The notes under the pieces: model-generated
The model's database searches: none
What the model saw: only the letters and a program-made list of their open reading frames with translations
What the model was told of the DNA's origin: nothing
Made by a program: the position numbers and the translations under genes
Shown: in pieces, positions 1 to 10,595 of the stretch
Numbering within the stretch: the stretch's first letter is position 1
Layout: each line of letters begins with the position of its first letter
Assembly: GCA_002786065.1 (NCBI GenBank)
Contig: NHNY01000002.1
Coordinates: 558,001-622,000 of the forward strand
Direction: 5' to 3'
Source: Microcyclospora pomicola
Taxonomy: Eukaryota; Ascomycota; Dothideomycetes; Capnodiales
DNA length: 64,000 nucleotides

Positions 1-741
1 CTTCGTGTCTTACCCTTCAATCTGAGATGCTACGTATTGTCGCGAGTGTAAGGAGAGTCGCGAAACTCGTGGGTTTCCTTATTGATGTGTCACTGTAAAA
101 TCCACACAATGGGATCGAGGACGAAAGACTTTGATCATTACCGACAACGAAATGAACGAGAACAACAAGGATATCCAAGTTTGAGTTGACAATGAGGTGC
201 AAATAAGGTACAAAGTATGTACGGATCGCCAGTTCACGCTAACGGAAGCGGCACCAGCACATTATGGATTCGGCACTGCCTCGCACACGAATACCTAAGT
301 GTCTCGTCCCATAAACACATGTACAGAAAACCGGTAAGTAGAATGTAGATGTAAAGTACCTAAGACAAATCTATATAGACTACATATGTAATGTGACCTA
401 GGTCCTGTTGCAGTCGATAAGAAAGTGTGAATGGATATCTGTGTATGCGCTATGTCTGTTGAGACCACATTGCCACGCTCCGACCACGGGCGTTTGCGCT
501 GTGCGATCCCTCGCCGCATGTGGATGTCCATACACTAGGAACAGATAAAGTGTTGAACTGCTATCGGCGAAGCCTTAGGTCACCTTTTTGACAGTAGCTG
601 CTTGAGTCTTTGGCGTCTGAGACAGTATCGTGAATACCGATGATGACAAGATAGGTATGTAGATGTGCTTAGGACCCGGCTTTCTCATACTGATGAGATA
701 TTGGGCAGACAATATATAGAACTCCAAAACTTTTTTCTTAA
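1..741. other. Intergenic stretch, no gene seen
   Basis: Only short open frames without a recognisable protein or a convincing splice pattern. It lies upstream of the tRNA gene. No repeat or mobile element was recognised. Confidence 0.5.
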
Positions 742-827
742 GGGCGTATGGTCTAGGGGTATGATATCTTCTTCGCATGCTTGAATGTGATTGGAGAGGG
801 TCCCGCGTTCGAATCGCGGTTCGTCCA
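742..827 (+). tRNA. tRNA-Ala (anticodon CGC) with a 14-nt intron
   Basis: The cloverleaf can be drawn by hand. The acceptor stem pairs 742-748 with 820-826 with one mismatch and one G-T pair, and A827 is the discriminator. The D arm contains an A-box-like TGGTCTAGGGG. The anticodon stem 767-771 (TCTTC) pairs with 793-797 (GGAGA). The loop carries CGC at 774-776. The T arm CCGCG-TTCGAAT-CGCGG is at 803-819. The 14 nt at 778-791 are extra and sit right after position 37, the canonical site of nuclear tRNA introns; without them the tRNA is 72 nt. The A- and B-box promoter elements are internal. Alanine is read directly from the anticodon. Confidence 0.9.
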
Positions 828-2264
828 CGACTTTTTGCCAAAAACATCATTTCTGGCCTTGATTACTAGGAGAGCGGTCGGCTCTGGTTAATAATTTTGG
901 CCACAACCATAGGTTAGGCGGTCAATGCTGGTCATTACTCTTGACCAAAACTGCTAGTCAGGCGATCGATGCTGTTTTTTGCGCAATCGAAGAAATAGAT
1001 ATATATATATATATATATACATATTGGCAGGACTGCTTAGAAGGTCGTCTTATGCTTCTTCTGCTCGGAGGGTCCGACGCGCACGGAGTCGAGTGCTTGC
1101 GTCGATAGTCTAGTGGCTCTGCCTCCTAACCCAAAACGACAGTGCTTTTCGTTAACAAAAAGTGCTGTGAATACTCGATCGGCTCAATACTAGCTATGTC
1201 TTGTCCTTGGAAGCGCCTGTGAAGGAATATCGTTTCCTAGCAGAGCGTCTATGAGCATACAAGGAATCGTCCTCCGCACCAGCAACACAGCCGTAACCGT
1301 CAAGCCCAGCGACAACTGTGTCATCCGCCGTCGGTCCATTTCTCATCATGGTCCCTTCCTAAACTTTCACTCCCCACAGCTACCACCTGTCCACGAGCAA
1401 CACTTTCGTGGCGCTCAGAGCGGAGTGAGAAAGCCAGCGTCAATGGAGGGGACGGAGAGGCAACAAACAACGCATACCAAACTGCCGACTCTCGATGCCC
1501 AGGAGCTCCAGCATTTACAACGGAGTCTCATGAACAAATTCAGCAGTACCAGTTTTATCATAATAGGAATTCATGGCTACCATCTTTGCGACAGAGGTAA
1601 CAGGAAATCAGGTGGTGTTTCCGGACTGGTAGTACTCACTAAGTCAAACGTACTATACAACGAGGTGCTAACTCACTGGTATCCGGCGACGATGGTGCCG
1701 TGTTGTAGCAAGGTGAGAGTTCCTTACATTCTATGGCTTGTCTGGCGTTTACCACCGGATGGAAGACACGACAGGAATGGTTGCTATGGTTGGGCAAAGC
1801 CAAGTCATGATGGAGAACGGTAAGTCCCCAGAGCCACTTAGGACCGGTCTACAGAGAGAGAGCGTTATGACTGGACGCGTACACTGCAGCGGTTGGTGCT
1901 ACAGAGAGAGAGCTGCTGCAGAGCACCCTTCGGAAACCTCACGACAAGGGAGGGATAATAGTCCCAGAGCGGCCCGCGCAATCGAAATGGGCTTTGACGA
2001 GAGAGATCATATTGATTGCGCAATTCGGGATCTGATATCTCGTCTGAGGCCAGGCGCATCTATGCCATAGGCGATAACGATCAGACAAGCAAAGGTTTCC
2101 ATACGAGACCAAGCAATGAGGCAGCACGACATAGCAGGTTATTATCCAGGTTAGGCCGTGAACGAGCATGGAAGAGAATCACTTATGATGGTCAAGTTTG
2201 CGATTAGTGGCTATATAAAGAAGCAGACAGCTCGACCGCACCATGCCAACCCGAACCGAACTCA
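828..2264. other. Gene-free stretch with a microsatellite and unresolved open frames
   Basis: The stretch holds an (AT)n tract at about 997-1018, a twice-repeated CTACAGAGAGAGAGC motif near 1851 and 1899, and a TATA-like CTATATAAAG at 2211-2220. A 190-codon frame runs 1251-1823 on the plus strand, but frames this long are expected about once by chance in 64 kb at this base composition. No family was recognised, and alternative joins around 1597/1708 give no better protein. Confidence 0.45.
997..1018. repeat. (AT)n microsatellite
   Basis: Uninterrupted alternating AT of about 22 bases, read directly. It lies in intergenic DNA, about 170 bases downstream of the tRNA gene. Confidence 0.9.
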
Positions 2265-2492
2265 ATGCAAGATCACTGCGTGAAACAGGAGCACATGGAC
2301 GCAAGGTCGATGGCATGTATGATGACTCATAGGACATGATCCGATGGTCTTTGATAAGCACATGGGTATGGGAGCCGATGGCGACATACAGCAAGAAACA
2401 TGGGCGGAGAGCCGATGGTCTGCAAAAGTTGATGCACATGAGCGTCGATGGCGCCATGGTGAGTACACAAGGACAATACGCCGATGGTAGCA
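2265..2492. repeat. Degenerate minisatellite with CCGATGG core
   Basis: About six diverged units share a pattern like CACATGGGCG-n-GAGCCGATGG (clearest near 2363-2384, 2399-2419 and 2467-2487). Spacing is uneven at about 33-45 bases. The core matches the regular 33-bp array at 4871-5030. Both arrays sit just beyond the 3' end of one of the two paralogous Cys-rich genes, which suggests they were duplicated together and this copy has decayed. Confidence 0.6.
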
Positions 2493-2658
2493 TGTCTGTT
2501 AATTAATCTGTCAAAAAATGCAGATAGGAAGGGTGCTTGGCATGGTTCGACGAGCTATCACTCTTCGGGCTGATTTGAGCTGGCCTCAAAATCGGCAATC
2601 TTGGCCTTTTCTCTCTCGCCGGATGGTACAGAACAGCCTTTTCGTCCTCAGCTTTTGA

Positions 2659-3820
2659 TCAATCGAAGGCGTCGTTCGCCTTGCGTTTTCGCGAGGCCAA
2701 CGTGGTAGGGACAGTGCTAGCCTCAACGGGAGGCTGATGAACGACGGGTCTACTCAAGTCCGCTTCCATCGAGCTTGCGAATTGTGCCGTTGCTGAGTGG
2801 TTCTCTACACATCTGTCAGTATCGATTCTCACTCAGAAGCCGCGAGCAACTTTACCGGCGTCCGCGAGTATTGGCGGAGGAGCCCTCGTTCGCAAGACTT
2901 CCCGTGCATCTCGCTCGAATGATGCTCTTCTCCCTGAAGGTTGATTATGTTGAACTCTTTGACCGCGTCGACCTCCTGTGGGCGGGCGGGGATGGTCCTG
3001 CTGGAAAACTTGATTATAATGGCCTTGCCTTTGCATATATTCAAGAGGTGGCTCTTGAAAATATTGACTGGAGGCTCGACCATGATCCTGGCTGGGCGGC
3101 GCAGGGATGTTGATAAGCTGGCCGATTACTGAATGCAAATGTCGAATCATATCATTCGGCTGTATGCTCGGCACTGCATCGCCTGTCATTAATGCTTGCG
3201 GAGGATGTGTTGAACGAGGCGCAGCAGAGGTCGGATTATATGACGGTGGAGCTCCAGAGGCCGATGAAGGTGGTCCTCTTGTGTTCGTGGCTCGTGCCCT
3301 GTCCCTCCGATTTGGCACTGTCACCCTGTTCAGGTAGCGCCCCGGATTCTGGACAATCTCTTCTGGCAGCGTTGGTGGTGGACCCAAAGGGACGCCTTGC
3401 CAGTTTGCCGGCACGTTACGCATCAGATCTTGTTGCTCTCTGGCCACAGGTTGCGCAAGTGGTAAGCTGAAAGACCGACTTTGATGGAAAAGTCCATCAT
3501 TCAGTGAATGAGTTCCGAGATTGCACTCGCACTCCTCGCCTCCGAAGAATCGACAATTACTGCAAGGCGGACCATCAGAGCCGGCAACATCATTACCCCT
3601 CAAGCGAGCCCTCACGTCGCACTGTGCGCATGTAAGGTTAGTATTCATGCCAATGCTCGGATATGTGGTCACCGCTTACATCAATCCATCTCTTGCGTAC
3701 GCACGAGACGCAAATGCTGTACTTATTGATGTCAAGAATCTCCTGCAGAGAGGCTTGACGTGGTCCGCCGGGTGTTGTTGGTGGATGACCACGGAGATAT
3801 GGCTGAAAGGGGATCGCCAT
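2659..3820 (-). CDS. Cys-rich Zn2Cys6-like nuclear protein, paralogue 1
   Basis: Three exons: 3680-3820, 2856-3621 and 2659-2804 (350 aa). Introns are 58 nt (GTAAGC, TACTAAC branch, CACAG) and 51 nt (GTAAAG, CTGAC, TGTAG). After splicing, cysteines fall at 37, 40, 48, 67, 70, 78 and 80, giving Cx2Cx7Cx18Cx2Cx7CxC, with KRWIDCD before and PPCSNCRFFGGE after the loop. This resembles a Zn(II)2Cys6 cluster with a long middle loop. The first intron falls exactly before the third cysteine. The rest is Pro/Gln/Arg-rich and ends near SRKRKAND, a likely nuclear signal. A diverged paralogue lies next to it at 5028-6295 with the same domain order (HSxNDxLF, QPVxRE, WQGxPxxGPPP) and intron positions. A DNA-binding role is inference; no known family name. 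Confidence 0.75.
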
Positions 3821-4870
3821 GATGGTGGAAGGTGGTGGTGGGTGGTGAGCGTGCTTGGTATGAATGCGGAAGATTCTTTATAGAAACTCGTCGATTGTGC
3901 GTGGGCGCCAAGCCGTTCACAATAATCACATGTTTTCCCTCACGAACTCTGTTGCTTGCACGCTATCACACAATTCCTGATAGTATTGAAGAAAGAAAAG
4001 CGATGGCACTTGATCACGCGGATTTTCGAGACAGTCACGAGCTTTCCAGTCGACTGTCTAACAAGGTCGATATGGTCTTGGTTGATATGTGGGATCAGCC
4101 AGCATGATGAAGTCGAGTATGTTGAGATTTGGCATCGGCTTGATGCTCTGGCCATCCATTCTGCTTTTACATGTGAAAATGTAGGTAAATAAAGGGACCC
4201 GCAACCCTAACTTGACAGTCTTGCGTTTGATCCATGGTCAGACATATTTTCGACTTTAGCACACCTTCCCTGTCAGACTGAGCATTGGCCTCTGCGGCGT
4301 TGTAGCAGGTTTTGCTCTAATGAGGAAGGCGCTCGCCAAAAAGTATCTCGGTCGTTGAGCTAGTGCTTGCCGCTCATATCAGACCGCGTATGACCATACC
4401 AAACTTGCCCTGCCTAGCGCCATCGATGATTGAATGATCGTCTCACGGCGTCAGAGTGCCCGGAAACTGTTTGAACTTTCACGAGCTGGAGATTGTTGAA
4501 GTCAACGTAACTCCTATCATCGCAATCATACAACATCTGCCGCGTGTCCTCAGCTACCGAATGAGTCCCAACAGCGGTCTGGCACGGTTTGCGTACGGAG
4601 ATTGATCCAAAGTGTCGTGAGGCTAGCCTTATGATGATCATACCTTACGGCATTCGCTATTAATGCGTGCTGACACGATCCCTAGATTGTGCCTCGATGA
4701 GAGTCTTCACAACATGGGACTATTGTTCGGGACTTGTGTCGGACTTCTAGTTGCTATATAACCTGTTGCATAACCCCTTGTGTAGCGTTCAGCATGCAGG
4801 GCAGACCGCGCACGAGTTTTCCAGAGCATCTTCAGTACGCAAAAGTACTGAGTCGACCTGGTCATTAGAT
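3821..4870. other. Intergenic region between the two paralogues
   Basis: This should hold the promoter of paralogue 1 (reading leftward) and lies beyond the 3' end of paralogue 2. Only short incidental frames are present. A TATA-like GCTATATAACC occurs near 4753, about 115 bases before the minisatellite. Confidence 0.5.
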
Positions 4871-5030
4871 ACACAACGGCGTGAGCCGATAGGATTAAAA
4901 CAAGACACAAGGGCGTGGGCCGATGGATCTAAAAATGACACAAGGGCGTGAGCCGATGGAATCAACAATGACACAAGGGCGTGAGCCGATGGATCTAACA
5001 ATGACACAAGGGCGTGAGCCGATGGAATTA
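4871..5030. repeat. 33-bp minisatellite, about five units
   Basis: Units begin at 4871, 4905, 4938, 4971 and 5004, each starting ACACAAGGGCGTGAGCCGAT or a near match. The first unit is 34 bp, the next three 33 bp, and the last is cut short. The last unit contains the TTA that is the stop codon (TAA, minus strand) of paralogue 2 at 5028-5030, so the array starts at the very end of that gene. Because 33 is a multiple of three, long frames run through it on both strands; these are artefacts. Confidence 0.95.
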
Positions 5031-6295
5031 GTCGCTTTTCTCTTCTTCAGTGTACAGGTACTCGGTACGGTTCTCTTTCACTCGCTTCAGCGGTCTGTCC
5101 TGCTGCTCCTCCCTTCCCCTTTTCAGTGATTTAGGGTGCGGTACCTGACGCTGTTCTTGAGCAGGCAAAGGATGGGCTGCTTCATCTCTCACGCCGCCGA
5201 TGCTGAGCCCTTGCGTATGAAGAGGAGTCGACGATGAAGCTACATCCTGCGTCGACTGGCCAGTGAGCTGAGGGGTCGAGTAGACATCGTGGACTACACT
5301 TGTGTCAGCTTTGTACCACGTCATGCTGGTAATGTGGACTTACATGTTGTAGTTAAATGCGGTCCGGCAAGACGAGCCGGTGGTAAGTCCGACCTCCAAG
5401 CAAAGGAACTGTCTTCTCTGCGAGCAGGAAGCTGCTCATACCCGTCATGGTGAGCATGCTGACGGAAACTGTCCCGCGCACCTTGTCGACCTTGCTGATG
5501 GTGCTCAGGGCGACGAGGAGCACTTTGTGATTGATAATATTGCTGCTTTCTGCCATAGGACCGCGTAGGCTGTACAGGCACGATCTCATCGGTGACCTTG
5601 TGAAGCCGACCATACTGGTCGTGGTAGTATTCGGTGGTTATGGTGGCCTGTCCAGCTGCAGATGTTGAAATATCAGACCAGCGCGTTGAGAATTGAGCTG
5701 AATCCATCGGCTGGGATGGACCTGAGCCCATGCGGATATTCGGTAGCTCGCCTAAGTGTCGACCCGGCTTCTTGAGACTTGTTCTTGAAGGCTCCTCTGG
5801 TGGCCTTAAAAAGTTACGTGGCATCTGGCACAGATCCTCTGGTAGCGACGGTGGGGGTCCCTCGATGGGCTGCCCTTGCCAGCCAGGGGGCATGGCTGCC
5901 GCGGACATCAATCTCTGCTTTTCCCTTGGCACAGGTTGCTTGATGATCGCTGCACTAGTTTGTGTCTGACGAAATAGGGTGTCATTAAAGGAATGGGGGT
6001 TGCGAGTGCAACGGCAGAATTCGCCACCATAGAAGCGGCAGTTTGAGCACGGCAGAGTGAAACCGTTCAGGGCATGTTTCGTGCGATTAGCCATGTCGCA
6101 CTGAACGGATAAGGTATTAGTATTCTCCTGGAGTGAGTGTGGACGCTGTGGCGGGTGACTTACATCGAGCCATCTCTTGCCCTGACACTCACGACACATG
6201 GTATCTGGACCATGTGCGAGAATCTCGTCGATGGTTGCGAGCCGTGGGATGGTGGGTGCAGTACCAGACATGTTTTGCTGGTTGGCGTTGGCCAT
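5028..6295 (-). CDS. Cys-rich Zn2Cys6-like nuclear protein, paralogue 2
   Basis: Three exons: 6164-6295, 5344-6100 and 5028-5293 (384 aa). Intron 1 is 63 nt (GTAAGT, TACTAATAC branch, TTCAG), in frame and free of stops; intron 2 is 50 nt (GTAAGT, GCTGACAC, GTGTAG). Spliced cysteines lie at 34, 37, 45, 62, 65, 73 and 75, giving Cx2Cx7Cx16Cx2Cx7CxC, with KRWLDCD and LPCSNCRFYGGE. Removing intron 1 puts Cys45 in place, as in paralogue 1, and both genes lack sequence similarity inside the intron. The C-terminus holds KSLKRGREE and RPLKRVKENR, likely nuclear signals. The start at 6295 (MANANQQ) was chosen because the domain begins soon after; an upstream in-frame ATG at 6481 precedes unlike sequence. 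Likely DNA- or RNA-binding regulator; function unknown. Confidence 0.75.
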
Positions 6296-7530
6296 GATTG
6301 CAGTGTTGTATGTGTTGGGGTGGTGGTGACAGCGGAGAAAGAACCGAGCGATATCCTGAGATTTGCGCACGGACTGAGCAATATTGCTGTGTGCGTTGAT
6401 GCGATGCACGTGAGTCGGGTGGGCGACGAAGGAGGTCAACTCTAGCCCCTGGGGTATTTTCACATGCAAAAGTCCAATCAAACCATTGCGGCCTGATCAT
6501 CACAGTCCACATCACAGAGAGCTGTAGATAGTCTACATACGGTGGCGAGACGAACACGGTCTCGAGCCTGCTCGACCTGGCCGCGCATACCACGCTCCGC
6601 GGCGCCGACAGCACAACATCTACCAGTGGCCGGACGGCCATCTTCCGTGCCACCACAGCGCCGCCGTGGTAATAGGGCCCCCTCCCCATACTATTGATAG
6701 CGTGCCCTATACCTTACTGGTTATTTGCTGCGGAATGCGCGGTGATGTTCAGGCGGATGCGGTCAAGACGTGTGGAGCGTCGGGTTTGGGTACAAGGTGA
6801 AGTTCCAGGAGGAGGGTGTACCAGCGTCGATGGAGCCAAGTGCGACAACGAAGGGAACCTACCTTGCGAAGAGATGGAGTCCCCTCGCACCAAGCAGTGA
6901 ACGCGACGTATGTACAGAGCACCACGATACAAGACCTGACCATCTAGCACCGACGAATCAGTCTAGGAGCTGGTAGTGACACCGAACGAGCAGCATACTT
7001 CCTTGCGGTCTTGTATGGAGTCACTGACATATGAGACGTGTGACCCGAAACAGTTCTTCTCTGTCGACAAGGACGGTGCATCGAGGAGTATTTGCGCCCC
7101 TAGTGTGGTAAGGGCAGCATCGACGACACTGAAAAGGTCGAGGGTGTAAGGTGCGGTCTAGTTCAACGGCAAAATTACGAGGAACTGACATAGCTAATGA
7201 GACAGCCTGCTAAGTGATGACAGGTGATGAAGAGCGGATGGAGTTGTGTTAAAGTCCCCACGCTAATGAGGCTCCCAACTTTTGGCTCCACATCAACAGA
7301 CGCAAGAGGCGTCTAGACCCAAGGAAGACTGTTGTGCGCGTCGCGCATATCGCGCTACAAGCTGAGCCAGAAAGTCAGAGGAACCTTATTTAGCCGATGT
7401 TTCGCCAGTGCATGTACTTACTCTCTGGACTATGCACAATTGGTTTATTGCGAACCACATTCTATGCACCTATAAGGAACATGAAACAGCATTAATACTC
7501 ATACTTCCTCATTACATAGCCTTCCGGTCA
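6296..7530. other. Intergenic, no gene seen
   Basis: This is the upstream region of paralogue 2 and the 3' side of TYR1. Several short frames overlap on both strands without a recognisable protein or coherent splicing. Confidence 0.5.
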
Positions 7531-9235
7531 TCACCCCTGCTTCCCGTTCCTCCTCCCGGCAAGATTCTCCTCGATAGTTTTGATCATCTCGTTGCCAACC
7601 TTGGTTGCTTCCCCGAATCTTGGTTCAAAGAATTTCTGCATCTTCTCGAACTGCATCCGGTACCCTTCCATGTTGCCCAAGCTTACCCTTTCACTCCAAT
7701 CGCGGGCAGCGAACATGAATTCGAGATCGTCTGCGCGGAATGACTTATCTTCAATCGCTGTGTCAATACACTCCGCCAGAAGCGCCTCATTCCGGTACAG
7801 GTATTCTGTAATGCCCAACCACAGCCGGAACAGTGGAGTGGAGCAGATCATGTGGTCGTATGGCACGATCCCCAATTTCCACCAGCAGTCGACCATGGCG
7901 AGGAGAGAAAGGTGGTTGTTCCGTACACGCTGTGCAGGCGCTGGCTTGGTACCAAGCGAAAAGCGGTCCAGTAATCGGTCGTCGAGCAACAATTCTTCCT
8001 CATTGCCTCGTTTGTGCCCAAAGACAGCAGCTCGGGCAGCATATATGCGCTCAGTCAGTTCTTTCCGCTCGCCGCTGAGCATCAACTTGAATAGTTGCGT
8101 TACACTTTCAGCATACTGGCGGATCTGCGCTTTGGCACTTGGATTCAGAATCGCGAGGCCGGCGTAAACATGCCACTTGTTGCTGTAGATGCGAAGTGTG
8201 ATGTTGATCTTGACATTCTCAATCCCGCCGATGTAACGGGGAATCTCCCACGGGAATTGGTCATTGGCTTGCCAGGCGACGCCCATACTGAGGAATGCGG
8301 CGTGGGTCACCGCTTGTGTGTCGGCCGTGATGCGATCGTGTTGAGCTGCCGAAAGATTTACAATCTTCGAATCGAAGCAAGATAGTATGCTTGTCACGAG
8401 GTCTACTGATTTCTGAGAGGCGCGATGCTTGATGATGACAAGTGGTTGCCCCTTAGGATTCACACCGGGGCCATGGAGGGAATGGCACGAGACTATCTCG
8501 ACATCGGCAGGTAGATGCTTCTCGAAGGCGGCAATCTCAGGAGCTTTGGTTGAGGTCTGGCCGCCGACAACAGCACCAAGCTTGGTTGATGGACCGTAAG
8601 TGGCGACCACGGCATCAATGTTTTTTGCTTCAACGCTATACATGATCCAGTCGCTACTACGAGACACGAAATGGCCGTTTTGGAGAATGGAGACATTTGA
8701 CTACCCTACCTTTCAGCATACGCTTTGGACGGGAGCGCTGAGGAGTGAAGAGGCCTACTCTGCTCGCGAATTCTTCGGTGAGCACATCGTACTTATCAGG
8801 TGTGTCACAAGCATGTACTCTGAGTGTGAGTTAGTGAGCATAACTGGCGAAGACCTGAAGGAGACGAGTCAGCGTGTGATCTTGCGAAACCCATGATAGT
8901 GCAATGCGAAAGATAGTTGAGGATGTTCAGACAAATTTGTATTAAAGGTAGCTGAGATATTACATCAGTGGCAGCCACCCCGAACCAGAAATACCATAAC
9001 GGCACAACCAATTTTAGAGTGACCACACTCGAGCCAAATGCACTCAAGTCATCATTGCAGGTAGGCGTGAGGTGACGGAAGCAGACGGAAGACGCAACGT
9101 ACCATGTCGAAGGGGAAGTGTGCCCATCGTCGCGAAAGGTCTTCAAACTCACTTCCAGCCGGCGTCGCTGATTCGACGAGCATACATCTTGCCCATGTCT
9201 CCCATGCCGATGATGCCAATCACGGCATCGCCCAT
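7531..9235 (-). CDS. TYR1: Prephenate dehydrogenase (NADP+), tyrosine biosynthesis
   Basis: Converts prephenate to 4-hydroxyphenylpyruvate in cytosolic tyrosine synthesis. Three exons: 9153-9235, 8759-8819 and 7531-8700 (437 aa, the family's usual size). Introns are 333 nt (GTGAGT..CTCAG) and 58 nt (GTAGGC..GGTAG). Exon 1 encodes the start and the Rossmann motif GIIGMGDMG (residues 7-15). Exon 2 gives HACDTPDKYD, and exon 3 the rest, with family blocks DWIMYSVEA, GAVVGGQTS, CHSLHGP, HDRITADTQAVTHAAFLSMG, ENVKINITLRIY and PYDHMICSTPLFRLWLGITE. The 333-nt first intron is long for this window. The start codon is 308 bp from that of RPS14 on the other strand, so the two share an upstream region. 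Confidence 0.95.
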
Positions 9236-9543
9236 GATCGCGGTCGTGGGTGGAGATCACCGATACAGACAATAAGTTACACTCCACTTAAGTCTTTAGT
9301 TGAAGATTGAAGTGTGATGGCAATAAATGTGAGGCTTGATGTCAGCAAGAACGAAGAACGAAAGAGATGAAGCTGAAGTTTCGGATTTCCAAAAGCTACC
9401 AACGGGAGGACGGAAGTCAATGCATCGGGCTTGGCGTTGATTCTCTGCCGATCTCCACCTGCCGCACAAATCCTCGATTTTCGATACCAGAACTTACACT
9501 TCACACGCCGACCACACATCACCACCAACCACCAAATACAAAA
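9236..9543. promoter_or_regulatory. Shared divergent upstream region of TYR1 and RPS14
   Basis: 308 bp lie between two start codons facing away from each other, so both promoters must be here or overlap. No specific factor site was assigned. Confidence 0.6.
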
Positions 9544-10250
<707 letters not shown>

Positions 10251-10595
10251 GCGTTATGCGCCACAGTCTCGTGGACCACGAAAGTTTCACGGTCTATATG
10301 GTGGGGTGGAGGTATGCATATGTGGAGGTGACGCTATCGCGGAGAACGGCCAAAGTTGCCTGGTCTCCTTTAGTTCGTACAGCTTGTCACAGAAGAAGCA
10401 ATGCCATATCAACATTTGCCATGTCACGAATGTCTCTCAGTGTATTGAACGGTGCCGCAAGGCATGTCGTGATCCATACTCGTGACACTACGTACCCGAT
10501 ATCCCCGCAGAACGAGCAAACCAACAACACCAGCGCCTTGCTTGACCCCGTATCAGTGAATCCCTCGCCAGAAAGAAAACTCCGCTCCTGAATGG
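10251..10595. other. 3' region between RPS14 and the UBC6-like gene
   Basis: The two genes converge here. The overlapping frames are incidental; no terminator or RNA was recognised. Confidence 0.5.

Noticed and set aside
575-850. 91-codon minus-strand frame
   Set aside because: It covers the tRNA gene on the opposite strand, and the protein has no family resemblance.
1251-1823. 190-codon plus-strand frame
   Set aside because: About one frame this long is expected by chance in 64 kb at this composition; no family resemblance, no consistent splice partners.
4789-5007. Repeat protein frames on both strands (for example PSAHALVS repeats)
   Set aside because: They arise because the 33-bp minisatellite is a multiple of three and stop-free in several frames; no gene signals.
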